This document shows positions 12,155 through 20,777 of a stretch of DNA of 64,000 nt, one piece after another. The translations under genes were made by a program, and so were the position numbers. Below the pieces are notes generated by a model. It had not been told where the DNA came from. It searched no databases and was given only the letters and a program-made list of their open reading frames with translations. The stretch is from Idiomarina baltica OS145. Its GTDB lineage: Bacteria > Pseudomonadota > Gammaproteobacteria > Enterobacterales > Alteromonadaceae. Position 1 is the stretch's first letter. Each line of letters begins with the position of its first letter. The stretch is taken from the NCBI RefSeq assembly GCF_000152885.1, contig NZ_CH672404.1, forward strand, positions 374,291 to 438,290, read 5' to 3'.

Positions 12155-12180
12155 TTTCAGCGAACACTTGATCGCTGAAA
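12155..12180. terminator. Stem-loop after the MBL-fold gene
   Basis: Perfect 8-bp inverted repeat TTTCAGCG / CGCTGAAA with a 10-base loop, 13 bases past the stop of the MBL-fold gene. There is no U-run after it, so it is at best a weak terminator; it could also act in the leader of the next gene. It overlaps the upstream-most ATG of the following reading frame (12168), which is one reason to reject that start. Confidence 0.4.
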
Positions 12181-12194
12181 CGACATCGATTAAA

Positions 12195-12210
12195 TTAAAC
12201 GCATGTTTAA
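12195..12210. promoter_or_regulatory. Probable PsrA operator
   Basis: TTAAAC-GCAT-GTTTAA: two 6-bp arms in perfect inverted repeat around four bases. The core AAAC-N4-GTTT matches the known binding pattern of PsrA, the TetR-family fatty-acid regulator (G/C-AAAC-N2-4-GTTT-G/C). It lies 18-33 bp before the preferred ATG of the PsrA-like gene, so it probably serves autoregulation. No equivalent site was found in the short gap before fadE. Confidence 0.6.
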
Positions 12211-12227
12211 AATGTGTGTTTCTAATC

Positions 12228-12905
12228 ATGTCTAATCTTAAAAGTCATGCTAGCGACGCCCCGTCATCAGTGCGGGCGTCGTCTAACAAGCCCTCAACAC
12301 AGAAGCGGATACTCGATACCGCCGAGCGATTGTTTGCGAAAGAGGGGTTTGAACAAACGTCTTTACGCCAAATTACCCAAGAAGCGGATGTTAATTTAGC
12401 ATCCGTCAACTATCACTTTGGTTCTAAGAAAGCACTCATTCAGGCTGTGGTAGCACGCTACATGGATGTGTTCATGCCTGCGCTGGATGAGGAGTTACGT
12501 GGTCTTGATGATGAATCAGCGCTAACAACATTGCAGGTGTTTGAAGCCTTCAAGCTGCCATTATTTTCGTTGAACGGTATTCATAAACGCGGCACCGAGC
12601 GCTTTCTTCGGCTACTCGGTTTTGCTTACTCAGAAACTCAGGGTCATTTACGACGCTATACGCAATCGGCATTTGGCAATGTGTTACAGCACCTTTTGGC
12701 GCTGTTACACCGAGCCAACCCAAAGCTTTCTGATGAAGAAATGTTTTGGCGCTTACACTTTGTACTTGGTGCGACTGTGTTTGCGCAGGTATCTGGGCAG
12801 GCACTGATTGAAATCGCCCGAGCTGAGTTTAATTATGAAGTGAATATTAAAACCGTCATTGAACATTTGATCGTATTTATAGCAGGTGGACTTGAACGTC
12901 CTTAA
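12228..12905 (+). CDS. psrA: TetR family regulator, PsrA-like
   Basis: A 225-residue TetR/AcrR regulator. The N-terminal helix-turn-helix is clear (RILDTAERLFAKEGFEQTSL, then ITQEADVNLASVNYHFGSK) and, together with the C-terminal domain, it strongly resembles PsrA, which represses beta-oxidation genes until it binds long-chain acyl-CoA or fatty acid. fadE immediately downstream supports this. The ATG at 12228 is chosen over the in-frame ATG at 12168 because the family N terminus is short and because the inverted repeats at 12155-12180 and 12195-12210 lie in the extra segment. Identity as PsrA rather than another TetR is inference from similarity, context and the operator. Confidence 0.8.
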   Translation: MSNLKSHASDAPSSVRASSNKPSTQKRILDTAERLFAKEGFEQTSLRQITQEADVNLASVNYHFGSKKALIQAVVARYMDVFMPALDEELRGLDDESALTTLQVFEAFKLPLFSLNGIHKRGTERFLRLLGFAYSETQGHLRRYTQSAFGNVLQHLLALLHRANPKLSDEEMFWRLHFVLGATVFAQVSGQALIEIARAEFNYEVNIKTVIEHLIVFIAGGLERP

Positions 12906-12967
12906 AGGCAGACAGCTCTGCTAGGTTGTTCTAGACTGACTGTAATTCCCATTGTTTGGAGAGTTGA

Positions 12968-15307
12968 ATGGAAATCTTGATATTAATTATCGTGCTGTTG
13001 GTCATTGTACTCGCAGTGGGTGATATTCGTCGCAGCTTAATTACTAAGCCGGTGTTCAAATTATTTAAACGCATTCTTCCGCCGTTGTCAGACACTGAAC
13101 GTGAGGCAATGGAGGCAGGTGACATCTGGTGGGACGGCGAGTTGTTCAGTGGACGTCCAGATTGGCAGAAGCTACTGGAAACGCCTGAGCCGAAGTTGAC
13201 CAGCGAAGAGCAAGCGTTCGTCGATAATCAGTTGGCTGAGTTATTGGATATGTTGGATGATTTTAAAATCGTTCAACAAGATAGAGATTTACCTAAACCT
13301 GTTTGGGACTTTTTACGCAAGGAGCATTTCTTTGCCATGATTATTGGTAAGGAATATGGTGGTTTAGATTTCTCTCCAGCGGCTAACTCTTACATTGTTT
13401 CGCGTATCGCGTCACGCTCTATCAGTGCTGCGGTATCGGTGATGGTGCCGAACTCTCTCGGTCCAGGCGAGCTGTTAACGCATTACGGTACGGATGAACA
13501 GAAAAACTATTGGCTTCCGCGTTTAGCGGACGGTACGGATATCCCATGTTTTGCATTAACGGGTCCTGAAGCAGGCTCTGATGCAGGTGCTATTCCCGAT
13601 GAGGGCATTATTTGTAAAGGTGAACACGAGGGCAAAGAAGTCGTTGGTATTCGTCTAAATTGGTCAAAACGTTATATCACGCTGGCGCCCTCAGCAACGG
13701 TGCTGGGTTTGGCATTTAAGTTGTACGACCCTGAAAACTTATTAGGTGATAAGAAAGAGCTGGGTATTACCTGCGCTTTGATCCCGACATCACACAAGGG
13801 GGTGGTCACTGGGGATCGTCACTTCCCGCTGAATCAAGCGTTTTTAAATGGGACCACCTACGGTGAAGATGTTTTCATTCCTTTAGAGTGGATCATTGGC
13901 GGCGCGGATTATGCGGGTAAAGGCTGGCGCATGTTGGTTGAGTGTCTATCTGCTGGTCGTGGTATTTCATTGCCCGCATTGGCGGCAGCTTCAGGTCACG
14001 TCACACAACGTATGACAGGTGCGTACGCTTATGTGCGGCAACAGTTCGGTTTACCGATTGGTGTATTCGAAGGCGTGCAGAGCGCTATGGGTAAAATTGG
14101 TGGAACAAACTATACCTTAGAATCGATGCGCCGGCTCACCGTATCTGCGTTATGTCAGGGCAAATCACCTTCGGTTGTTACGGCTATGACCAAGTACCAC
14201 ATGACTGAGATGGGTCGTGAGGTCATCGAACATGCGATGGATATTCACGCAGGTAAAGGGATTCAGCTAGGTCCACACAACTACCTGGGTCATAATTATA
14301 TGGCGACGCCGGTCTCGATTACGGTCGAGGGCGCGAACATTCTAACCCGTAACCTGATGATTTTTGGTCAGGGTGCAACACGCTGTCACCCGTATGTCCT
14401 AGAAGAAATGAAAGCCGCTTCGAACCCAGATGAAGAGCAAGGTTTAATGGCATTCGATGGCCTGCTGATGAAACATGTTGGCTTTGCCGTTAGTAATGTG
14501 TTCAGCAGCCTTTGGATGGGTTTAACAAGTTCGCGCTTTAATGAAACGCCGGTCAGTGGTGAAACGGGTCGTTATTATCAGCACTTAACGCGCTTTAGTC
14601 GTGGCTTAGCCATGGCAGCGGACGTGTCGATGCTAATGCTGGGTGGTGACTTAAAACGTAAAGAAATGATCTCTGCGCGTTTAGGTGATGTTTTGAGTCA
14701 CTTGTATATGGCGTCAGCGGTGCTGAAGCGTTTCGAGGACGAAGGACGACAAGCGGCTGACTTACCTTATGTGCATTATGCAGTGCAGAGCCACCTACAT
14801 AAGATTGGTTATGCATTTGATGGATTCTTCCGCAACTTCCCGAAACGTTCAGTGGCGGTACTCATGCGCGCAATGGTATTCCCATTGGGTAATCACTTTG
14901 CACAGCCGTCGGATGAGTTATTACAAGACATTAGTACTGACATGATGAAGCCGGGTATCACTCGCGATCGTCACACGTTCTTATGCTATTGGAAAGATGA
15001 TGAGAACGATATGACAGGTCATATGGAGAAAGCATTCTTAGCGATGTTGGATATGAAAGACGTCTATAAGAAGCTTCGTAAGGCCGAAAAACGCGGTGAG
15101 CTATCGGGTAACTTGAATGGTCAGGCGTTAGCCGATAAGGCGAAAGAGCTTAATATTATCAGTGCAGAAGAAGCCGATAAGCTGGCTCATACCGAAAAAC
15201 TTCGAATGACAGCGATTGGTGTCGATAGCTTTGCCCCCGGTATTATCGAAAACAATCAGTTCTATACCACGAAGGGTGATTTACGCAAACAAGCCGTGCG
15301 TGATTAA
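12968..15307 (+). CDS. fadE: Acyl-CoA dehydrogenase FadE
   Basis: FadE performs the first step of fatty-acid beta-oxidation, making trans-2-enoyl-CoA with FAD and passing electrons on through ETF. The 779-residue length is typical of the large gammaproteobacterial FadE, well above ordinary acyl-CoA dehydrogenases of about 385. An N-terminal hydrophobic anchor (about 3-20) is followed by the dehydrogenase core, including the FAD-contacting LTGPEAGSDAG, and a long C-terminal extension of the DUF1974 type. TTGGAGAG precedes the ATG. It lies 62 bp after the PsrA-like gene. Its electrons could reach the quinone pool through the ETF-QO encoded at 40861. Confidence 0.95.
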   Translation: MEILILIIVLLVIVLAVGDIRRSLITKPVFKLFKRILPPLSDTEREAMEAGDIWWDGELFSGRPDWQKLLETPEPKLTSEEQAFVDNQLAELLDMLDDFKIVQQDRDLPKPVWDFLRKEHFFAMIIGKEYGGLDFSPAANSYIVSRIASRSISAAVSVMVPNSLGPGELLTHYGTDEQKNYWLPRLADGTDIPCFALTGPEAGSDAGAIPDEGIICKGEHEGKEVVGIRLNWSKRYITLAPSATVLGLAFKLYDPENLLGDKKELGITCALIPTSHKGVVTGDRHFPLNQAFLNGTTYGEDVFIPLEWIIGGADYAGKGWRMLVECLSAGRGISLPALAAASGHVTQRMTGAYAYVRQQFGLPIGVFEGVQSAMGKIGGTNYTLESMRRLTVSALCQGKSPSVVTAMTKYHMTEMGREVIEHAMDIHAGKGIQLGPHNYLGHNYMATPVSITVEGANILTRNLMIFGQGATRCHPYVLEEMKAASNPDEEQGLMAFDGLLMKHVGFAVSNVFSSLWMGLTSSRFNETPVSGETGRYYQHLTRFSRGLAMAADVSMLMLGGDLKRKEMISARLGDVLSHLYMASAVLKRFEDEGRQAADLPYVHYAVQSHLHKIGYAFDGFFRNFPKRSVAVLMRAMVFPLGNHFAQPSDELLQDISTDMMKPGITRDRHTFLCYWKDDENDMTGHMEKAFLAMLDMKDVYKKLRKAEKRGELSGNLNGQALADKAKELNIISAEEADKLAHTEKLRMTAIGVDSFAPGIIENNQFYTTKGDLRKQAVRD

Positions 15308-15315
15308 CGCACGGC
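15293..15315. terminator. Stem-loop spanning the fadE stop codon
   Basis: Perfect 9-bp inverted repeat (GCCGTGCGT / ACGCACGGC) with a 5-base loop that contains part of the fadE stop codon. It is GC-rich and sits in the convergent gap with the S41 protease gene, so it may end or stabilise the fadE transcript. It lacks a U-run, so classical intrinsic termination is not assured. Confidence 0.45.
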
Positions 15316-15329
15316 TCTGGACGTGGTAT

Positions 15330-16664
15330 TTACTGTAATGTGGCGCGCTTATCTTTCATGGTAAAGATAGGCGCGTTTTTGTAAGCGGGTGTTGATACGT
15401 GCTCCATAGCTGCGGTACTCACTGGACACTGACCGTTAACAATGAAATCGCGAGCAGCACCGGTTAGCGGATCGGCAAACTCGCCCCAATCGGCGACAAT
15501 TGCATCATTTACTGGGCAGTCAGGCGATAGACCATCATAGTACTGACCTTGTCCCTCCGAGTTCACGGTTTCAAAATTAATAGCGAAGGTGACCTTATCG
15601 CATAACTCTTGTGGTTGTTGACCCACAGGTTTACCACAACTGGTTTCACCGATCGTGATCACATCAACGTGCGGCCGTAATGAGTTAATTACCAACTCAG
15701 AGGACGAGCAACTCGCCCCTGTGGTGAGTACAATGACTTGATCCAGATCGAGCTGACGGATGCCATCAACCAAACTAAAGGGCACCGTCTCATTTTGCGC
15801 CGCGTTATTATCATTGAAGCGATATTGAATGAAGGTTTTGCCCTGTACTTGCGTACCTGCGGTCTGGGTGGCAAGTTGGTTAGCATAACGAATTAACCCT
15901 CCGCCGTTGTATCGCAGATCAATCACTAAACGGTCGATGTTGTTGGCATCCAGTTCATTGAATACTTGATTGAGGTCGTTACCTGTCCGATTGATAAACG
16001 CATCAAGGGTAAAATAACCCACACTTTGACCATCAAGCTGCCAAATCGTTTGACCCATTACTGTGTTCGTTGCCACTTCATCCTTGGTAATAGTCGCGCT
16101 TTGCTCGTCCCCGGTCGGAGTTCGCCAGGTAATATCCCTTGTGATGCCTGACTCAGCAGGTCCCAATGCATCGTTGTAGGTCCCATTCGCGAGGAGTTGT
16201 GAAACGGGAACGCCATCGATCGCAATAATTTCGTCTGCACGGCGCATGCCAGCGTCCCATGCGGGTGAGTCTTGGTAGACGAAACGTAGTTTCACACGTT
16301 CAGCACTAATCTGTTGCTGAGAAAAACCAAAGCCTGCGTATTCAGCTGAGACAAACAGGGCGTCATATTCATCTTGCGTCAAAATATAACTGTATCGATC
16401 TTCGGGGGCACGCAATTCCTCAAGTAGTTGATAAACATCGTCATAGGCCTCAGGTTCAATGGTTTGCGGTAGGCTGTCGTTCCAAAAATAATCTTCCTGC
16501 ATGTACTCGAAGAAGCGTTGGTTTTGATCCGCGAACGAGCAACTGGCGAAGTTATTTCCTCCACCTGTGGTATTGCTGTTATCGGACGAAGAACCGCCAC
16601 AAGCGATAAGCGCAGCGCACAACGAGCATGATAAGACTGAACGTAGAGGTTTCATTTTGGCCAC
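15330..16664 (-). CDS. S41 family peptidase, lipoprotein
   Basis: A 444-residue predicted lipoprotein protease. The signal sequence ends in ALIACGGSSS (lipobox LIAC, Cys about 22) and a short Ser/Asn/Gly linker follows. A PDZ-like region (about 105-165, with FGFSQQQI and AGMRRADEIIAIDGVP) precedes the C-terminal-processing-peptidase type S41 domain. The nucleophile region GASCSSSELVINSLR and the upstream DLRYNGGG are conserved. It probably faces the periplasm on a membrane. It converges with fadE and is divergent from nagZ. Substrate unknown. Confidence 0.87.
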   Translation of the reverse strand: MAKMKPLRSVLSCSLCAALIACGGSSSDNSNTTGGGNNFASCSFADQNQRFFEYMQEDYFWNDSLPQTIEPEAYDDVYQLLEELRAPEDRYSYILTQDEYDALFVSAEYAGFGFSQQQISAERVKLRFVYQDSPAWDAGMRRADEIIAIDGVPVSQLLANGTYNDALGPAESGITRDITWRTPTGDEQSATITKDEVATNTVMGQTIWQLDGQSVGYFTLDAFINRTGNDLNQVFNELDANNIDRLVIDLRYNGGGLIRYANQLATQTAGTQVQGKTFIQYRFNDNNAAQNETVPFSLVDGIRQLDLDQVIVLTTGASCSSSELVINSLRPHVDVITIGETSCGKPVGQQPQELCDKVTFAINFETVNSEGQGQYYDGLSPDCPVNDAIVADWGEFADPLTGAARDFIVNGQCPVSTAAMEHVSTPAYKNAPIFTMKDKRATLQ

Positions 16665-16784
16665 TCTTGTTAACGACGTGTTAATGATCTTATTACATGC
16701 TTATTTTTTACAGGGGTCAAGCTGTACAATTCGGTCACCTCTGGCAAACTAACGGTTATCAACACGAACACATGAGACAATGAC

Positions 16785-17789
16785 ATGGCACAGGTAATGA
16801 TCGATATCGCGGGTACTGAGTTAACCGCCGAAGATAAGCAATTATTAGCGCATCCGGATGTTAACGGACTGATATTGTTCACCCGCAACTTTGTCAGTAT
16901 CGAACAAGTAGAAAGCCTCGTGGCGGCTGCTCGCGCCGCGTCTGAAACTCCCTTGTTAGTTGCTGTTGACCATGAGGGCGGGCGAGTACAACGGTTTCGC
17001 GATGGTTTCAGTGCTATCCCCGCAATGGCTCGTATCGCTGAGCTGCCGCACGATGAACAGCTAGCTGCAGCACAAGATTTGGGTTGGCTTATGGCACGCG
17101 AAGTAAGAGCCGTCGGTATTGATATTAGTTTTGCACCGGTATTAGACATTAATGGATGCAGCGAAGTGATTGGTGACCGTGCTTTTGCAAGCGACGTTCA
17201 GCAGGTCGCGCATATCGCGCAAGCATTTATTGAGGGCATGCATGAAGCAGGTATGGGTGCAACAGGTAAGCATTTTCCTGGACACGGCTCGGTAGCAGCG
17301 GATTCGCACTTTGCAGTGCCGGTTGACAGCCGCTCAAAAGAAGCCATTTTTAATACCGATCTCCCTGTTTTTGATATGTTGGCCGATCGACTTGCCGGCA
17401 TGATGCCTGCGCATGTGATTTACGAGCAGGTCGATCCGCAGCCAGCGGGATTCTCTCATTATTGGTTACAAACCATACTGCGCGAACAACTGGGCTTTAA
17501 CGGGCTGATTTTTAGCGATGATTTGTCGATGCAAGGAGCGACAGTGGTCGGCGATATGCGTCAGCGCGCTTTGGCAGCACTGCAAGCGGGTTGCGACATG
17601 GTACTGGTATGTAATGATCGCGATGCGGCCTTTGAACTACTGCAACAGCCGTTACCTGATACGTCGGCTCGCAGTCGTCAGCGCTTACAAGCGATGTTGG
17701 GCGCTGCTAATTACGAGCGTATGGATGAGCTACAACGCTCGAACCGTTGGCAGGAAGTGCAACGCTGGCTCGAGCGTATCAGCGGTTAA
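16785..17789 (+). CDS. nagZ: Beta-N-acetylhexosaminidase NagZ
   Basis: NagZ removes N-acetylglucosamine from anhydromuropeptides in cytoplasmic peptidoglycan recycling. The 334-residue glycoside hydrolase family 3 protein shows the NagZ loop KHFPGHGSVAADSH (about 162-175), which carries the catalytic histidine and aspartate, and the nucleophile region FSDDLSMQGA (Asp about 243). VDHEGGRVQRFR is also family-typical. It is divergent from the S41 gene; TACAAT at 16725-16730 in the 120-bp gap could be its -10, but no good -35 accompanies it. Its stop codon abuts that of queC. Confidence 0.96.
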   Translation: MAQVMIDIAGTELTAEDKQLLAHPDVNGLILFTRNFVSIEQVESLVAAARAASETPLLVAVDHEGGRVQRFRDGFSAIPAMARIAELPHDEQLAAAQDLGWLMAREVRAVGIDISFAPVLDINGCSEVIGDRAFASDVQQVAHIAQAFIEGMHEAGMGATGKHFPGHGSVAADSHFAVPVDSRSKEAIFNTDLPVFDMLADRLAGMMPAHVIYEQVDPQPAGFSHYWLQTILREQLGFNGLIFSDDLSMQGATVVGDMRQRALAALQAGCDMVLVCNDRDAAFELLQQPLPDTSARSRQRLQAMLGAANYERMDELQRSNRWQEVQRWLERISG

Positions 17790-18449
17790 TTAAGCTTCGT
17801 AGGGAAGGGGGTCGGTGACGCCATTGGCGGCAAAGGCCTCTAACCGCTCGACACAGGCACCGCATTTACCACAGGCTTTATCACGTCCGTTGTAGCAGGT
17901 CCACGTATCTGCGTAGTTCAGGTCCATACGCAAGCCGTCAGCGAGAATGGCATTTTTATCAACATCAAGGTACGGCGCAACCACTTCTACAGGTTCGTAG
18001 TTTGCCAACTGACTGACCACGTTCATTTGGCGTACAAATTCGGGGCGACAATCGGGATAAATTGCGTGGTCACCCGAGTGAGCGCCATAATAAACGGCAC
18101 TTGCGCCCTCGGATACGGCGTAACCGATCGCTAGTGACAACAAAATCATATTGCGGTTGGGTACGACTGTCGACTTCATTGAGGATTCTTCGTAATGCCC
18201 CTCAGGGATCTCAATGTCGTCAGTTAAAGAACTGCCCGCTAGCAAGGTGTTAATTGCGGTTATATCAACGATTTTATGAGGAATATTGAGTGCTTCGCAA
18301 ACTTTAGCGGCCACATCCAGCTCGCGCACATGGCGTTGACCATAATTAAAGGACAATGCCGATACTTCATGACCTTGCTCTAATGCTCTATTCAGTACTG
18401 TAAATGAATCCATTCCACCTGAATAAATGACAACCACCTTTTGCGACAT
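17790..18449 (-). CDS. queC: 7-cyano-7-deazaguanine synthase
   Basis: QueC converts 7-carboxy-7-deazaguanine to preQ0 in the queuosine tRNA-modification pathway, using ATP and ammonia. The 219-residue protein has the ATP pyrophosphatase loop [10 protein letters not shown] (10-19) and the C-terminal zinc cluster [15 protein letters not shown]. It is divergent from queE, which makes its substrate; only about 48 bp separate the two starts. I saw no preQ1 riboswitch fold in that gap. Confidence 0.96.
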   Translation of the reverse strand: MSQKVVVIYSGGMDSFTVLNRALEQGHEVSALSFNYGQRHVRELDVAAKVCEALNIPHKIVDITAINTLLAGSSLTDDIEIPEGHYEESSMKSTVVPNRNMILLSLAIGYAVSEGASAVYYGAHSGDHAIYPDCRPEFVRQMNVVSQLANYEPVEVVAPYLDVDKNAILADGLRMDLNYADTWTCYNGRDKACGKCGACVERLEAFAANGVTDPLPYEA

Positions 18450-18497
18450 TCGCTGACTCCCCGTATAATTAAGCTTCCAATCATTTTAGCGAAAATC

Positions 18498-19169
18498 ATG
18501 ACTTACCGCATTAACGAAATTTTTGAAACTCTGCAGGGTGAGGGGACCTTTACGGGTGTGCCTTCAATTTTTATCCGCTTACAGGGGTGTCCTGTTGGTT
18601 GCCCTTGGTGTGATACGCAACACACATGGGACGTGAAGCAAGAAGACCAAGTGTCAGTTGCAACGATGATGGCAAAGTCTGAGGCAACGTCCGAGTGGGC
18701 GGAGATGTCCAGTGCTGATATTGTCGAACTGATAAAGCAACGCGGCTATCGTGCTAAACATGTCGTGATTACCGGTGGCGAGCCTGCAATGTATGATTTG
18801 CGAGAACTGGGTGAGGTGCTGGAAGCCCAGGGTATGCGATTACAGATAGAGACAAGCGGTACTTATGAGTTGCTCATTACAGCCGGTACATGGGTGACAG
18901 TATCGCCTAAGCTCGATATGCCTGGGGGCTATTTAGTGCGCAGCGATTGCTTGAGTCGTGCCGATGAAATCAAGCACCCGATCGCGATGCAAAAACATAT
19001 AGATGCTTTAGATAGATTGTTGCAAGGACAAAAGCTTAAATCGGATGTGGTTATTTGTTTGCAGCCTATTAGTCAACGTCCACGAGCCACCGAACTAGCG
19101 ATGAAAACCTGTATTGAGCGCAACTGGCGTTTGTCGGTACAGATGCACAAATATCTGAATATCGAGTAA
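18498..19169 (+). CDS. queE: 7-carboxy-7-deazaguanine synthase
   Basis: QueE is the radical-SAM enzyme that contracts the ring of 6-carboxytetrahydropterin to 7-carboxy-7-deazaguanine. The ATG at 18498 gives MTYRINEIFETLQGEG, the exact family N terminus and a 223-residue protein; an in-frame ATG at 18441 would overlap queC and is rejected. The iron-sulfur motif is CPVGCPWC (CX3CX2C), followed by the family TQHTW. VVITGGEPAMYD is the conserved SAM-binding stretch. Divergent from queC, so the two steps are probably co-regulated. Confidence 0.95.
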   Translation: MTYRINEIFETLQGEGTFTGVPSIFIRLQGCPVGCPWCDTQHTWDVKQEDQVSVATMMAKSEATSEWAEMSSADIVELIKQRGYRAKHVVITGGEPAMYDLRELGEVLEAQGMRLQIETSGTYELLITAGTWVTVSPKLDMPGGYLVRSDCLSRADEIKHPIAMQKHIDALDRLLQGQKLKSDVVICLQPISQRPRATELAMKTCIERNWRLSVQMHKYLNIE

Positions 19170-19180
19170 GTTAAAGTTAG

Positions 19181-19204
19181 ATCGCCCTCGTTAGGTAGGG
19201 CGAT
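19181..19204. terminator. Inverted repeat between queE and the Tad locus
   Basis: ATCGCCCT / AGGGCGAT, perfect 8-bp arms around an 8-base loop, 12 bases after the queE stop. No strong U-run follows, so it is a probable but weak transcript end that separates queE from the pilus genes. Confidence 0.45.
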
Positions 19205-19257
19205 ACTCATATTTCCCTTCTATACTGCGGATTCCTTTCACAGCTCGAGGAATCAGT

Positions 19258-19548
19258 ATGTGTCAATTTAATCACTTAACTCGAACCCATCACCGCCAAC
19301 ACGGTCAGGGAATGACAGAATACATCATTATTGTTGCCTTAATTGCGGTTGCTGCAATTGGTGTGTATTCCATGTTTGGGCAAAGCTTACGAAACCAAGT
19401 CGCGGGTCTGGCTAAAGAGATGACAGGTCAAAGTGCGTCTTCGGAAATCAATCAAGCAAGACAGTCAGCACGTACCGCATCAACGGTAGCGAAAAAGAAT
19501 ATTAACTTAGGCAATTACGACGAAGCTAACCAAACGGAAGAACAATGA
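19258..19548 (+). CDS. flp: Flp-type pilin
   Basis: A 96-residue type IVb (Flp) prepilin. The short basic leader ends at HG, and cleavage there would leave QGMTEYIIIVALIAVAAIGV, with the Glu-Tyr at +5/+6 that marks Flp pilins, followed by the hydrophobic helix. The hydrophilic tail is longer than in many Flp proteins and rich in Ala, Ser and Gln. GAGGA precedes the ATG. It is the first gene of the Tad locus and the likely major subunit. No prepilin peptidase is in this locus, so processing must rely on one encoded elsewhere (inference). Confidence 0.88.
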   Translation: MCQFNHLTRTHHRQHGQGMTEYIIIVALIAVAAIGVYSMFGQSLRNQVAGLAKEMTGQSASSEINQARQSARTASTVAKKNINLGNYDEANQTEEQ

Positions 19549-20777
19549 ACCGTCTTCTACGTAGCCGAGGTATGGCACTACCGCTTTACCTAGCCTTATC
19601 AACCTTACTTTGTTTAGCGTTGCTCTCAGTCACTCAGTTAGGTCAACATGCGCGTCGACAGTTTTATCTACAAAGTGTCGCCGATAATGCTGCTATGAGT
19701 GCAGGTGTATTAATGGCGCGGCAGCTTAATTTTGCCGCGTTATTAAACCGAGCCCTGATTGGTAATCAAGTTGCACTTGCACAGTGGGTGGGCTTGCATA
19801 GTTGGTTCAATATGATGGTGTCATTAATCAACAATAGCGCCACGGTATTGTCCTTTGTTCCCGTTCTTACCGGACCTATGGTTACACTCAAACGAGCGCT
19901 TAAAGGTATTAAATTGGGCACTGAGCGTGGTTTGTCTGCCGTGGTTATGCTTCACGTTGCTATTATTCAAGCGATCTCGGCACTGCAGACCGTATTACAG
20001 CACACCTTAATTGCCGAAATTCCATTTTCGATCGAGGACGTGGTAGCGGCACATGACGACCGTTTAGAGTGGGACGCCTTTCATGGCGGCGGTATTGTTC
20101 CTTTTCCAGCGCTTTGGTGGCGGTTGACCCAAGTCGAGTCAACACGTGACAAAGAGCAGTCAGCGTTTTTTAAAACGCTAGTGCTGAAGAGCCGAGATCC
20201 GTTTTCTAAAAAGCGAACCTACAATTGGCTCGATACTTATGCACTAAAAATTCGTCGAGCCGGAGGTAGTGACTTGGCAACGCGTTGGAATGGTGAATGG
20301 AATTGGCATGCTATCGATACAGTTTCAGCGCACTGGCGTAAATATTGGGCATTCGGCAGTATGAAAGAGCGTTTGCCGCTGGCGTGGGGGGCTTCGGCAC
20401 AGTATGTTCGTGTAAAACGTTGGGCATCACTGTACGGTGAATCCGAGTGGATCAATCCATGGGCAACGTGGCTAGGTTGGCAGTCGATGCCGCGGCTCAA
20501 AGTGAAACAGCCTGCATTTCGCTTTGTTCGCTTACAACATAAAGCACGACTCGGTGCTGATAAAATTGTTATCAAAGTCACTGACCCTGAATCGGAGCAA
20601 CAAGCCGTGGCAAAAGCCGAAGTGTTTTTTTCGCGTCCCAATAGTTTATTTCCGCGCTCCGACAGCAAACACGAGAAGGAAAATCTATTCAATGCGCTTT
20701 GGCAAACAAAATTGTCGCCCCTATCGCTGATTGAACAAACTGTATTAGGCATCCAAGCCTATGAAAAGTCGACTTAA
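19545..20777 (+). CDS. TadG-like pilus assembly protein
   Basis: A 410-residue protein with one N-terminal membrane helix (about 9-27, after RSRGMALPLYL) followed by a conserved segment, QSVADNAAMSAGVLMARQLN, that resembles the start of TadG/TadE-type Tad-pilus proteins with their AD-AA-L-AG pattern. The remaining 340 residues, presumably periplasmic, I do not recognise; they are rich in Trp and basic residues. It overlaps the pilin stop as ATGA and the next gene by 17 bp, so it is clearly in the operon. The TadG assignment is by the N-terminal pattern and context only. Confidence 0.65.
   Translation: MNRLLRSRGMALPLYLALSTLLCLALLSVTQLGQHARRQFYLQSVADNAAMSAGVLMARQLNFAALLNRALIGNQVALAQWVGLHSWFNMMVSLINNSATVLSFVPVLTGPMVTLKRALKGIKLGTERGLSAVVMLHVAIIQAISALQTVLQHTLIAEIPFSIEDVVAAHDDRLEWDAFHGGGIVPFPALWWRLTQVESTRDKEQSAFFKTLVLKSRDPFSKKRTYNWLDTYALKIRRAGGSDLATRWNGEWNWHAIDTVSAHWRKYWAFGSMKERLPLAWGASAQYVRVKRWASLYGESEWINPWATWLGWQSMPRLKVKQPAFRFVRLQHKARLGADKIVIKVTDPESEQQAVAKAEVFFSRPNSLFPRSDSKHEKENLFNALWQTKLSPLSLIEQTVLGIQAYEKST

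Noticed and set aside
16725-16730. TACAAT as a nagZ promoter
   Set aside because: The -10 is good but every -35 at acceptable spacing is poor, so it is noted in the nagZ entry rather than listed.
16670-17149. 159-codon minus-strand reading frame over nagZ
   Set aside because: Antisense to the strongly conserved NagZ coding region and of low-complexity Ser/Ala composition.
18450-18497. Possible preQ1 riboswitch between queC and queE
   Set aside because: Only 48 bases are available between divergent starts and I saw no short hairpin followed by an A-rich tail of the preQ1 type on either strand.
20237-20752. 171-codon minus-strand reading frame inside the TadG-like gene
   Set aside because: It is fully antisense to a well-supported operon gene, with no ribosome site, no recognisable domain and many Ser/Cys/Arg codons typical of a shadow frame.
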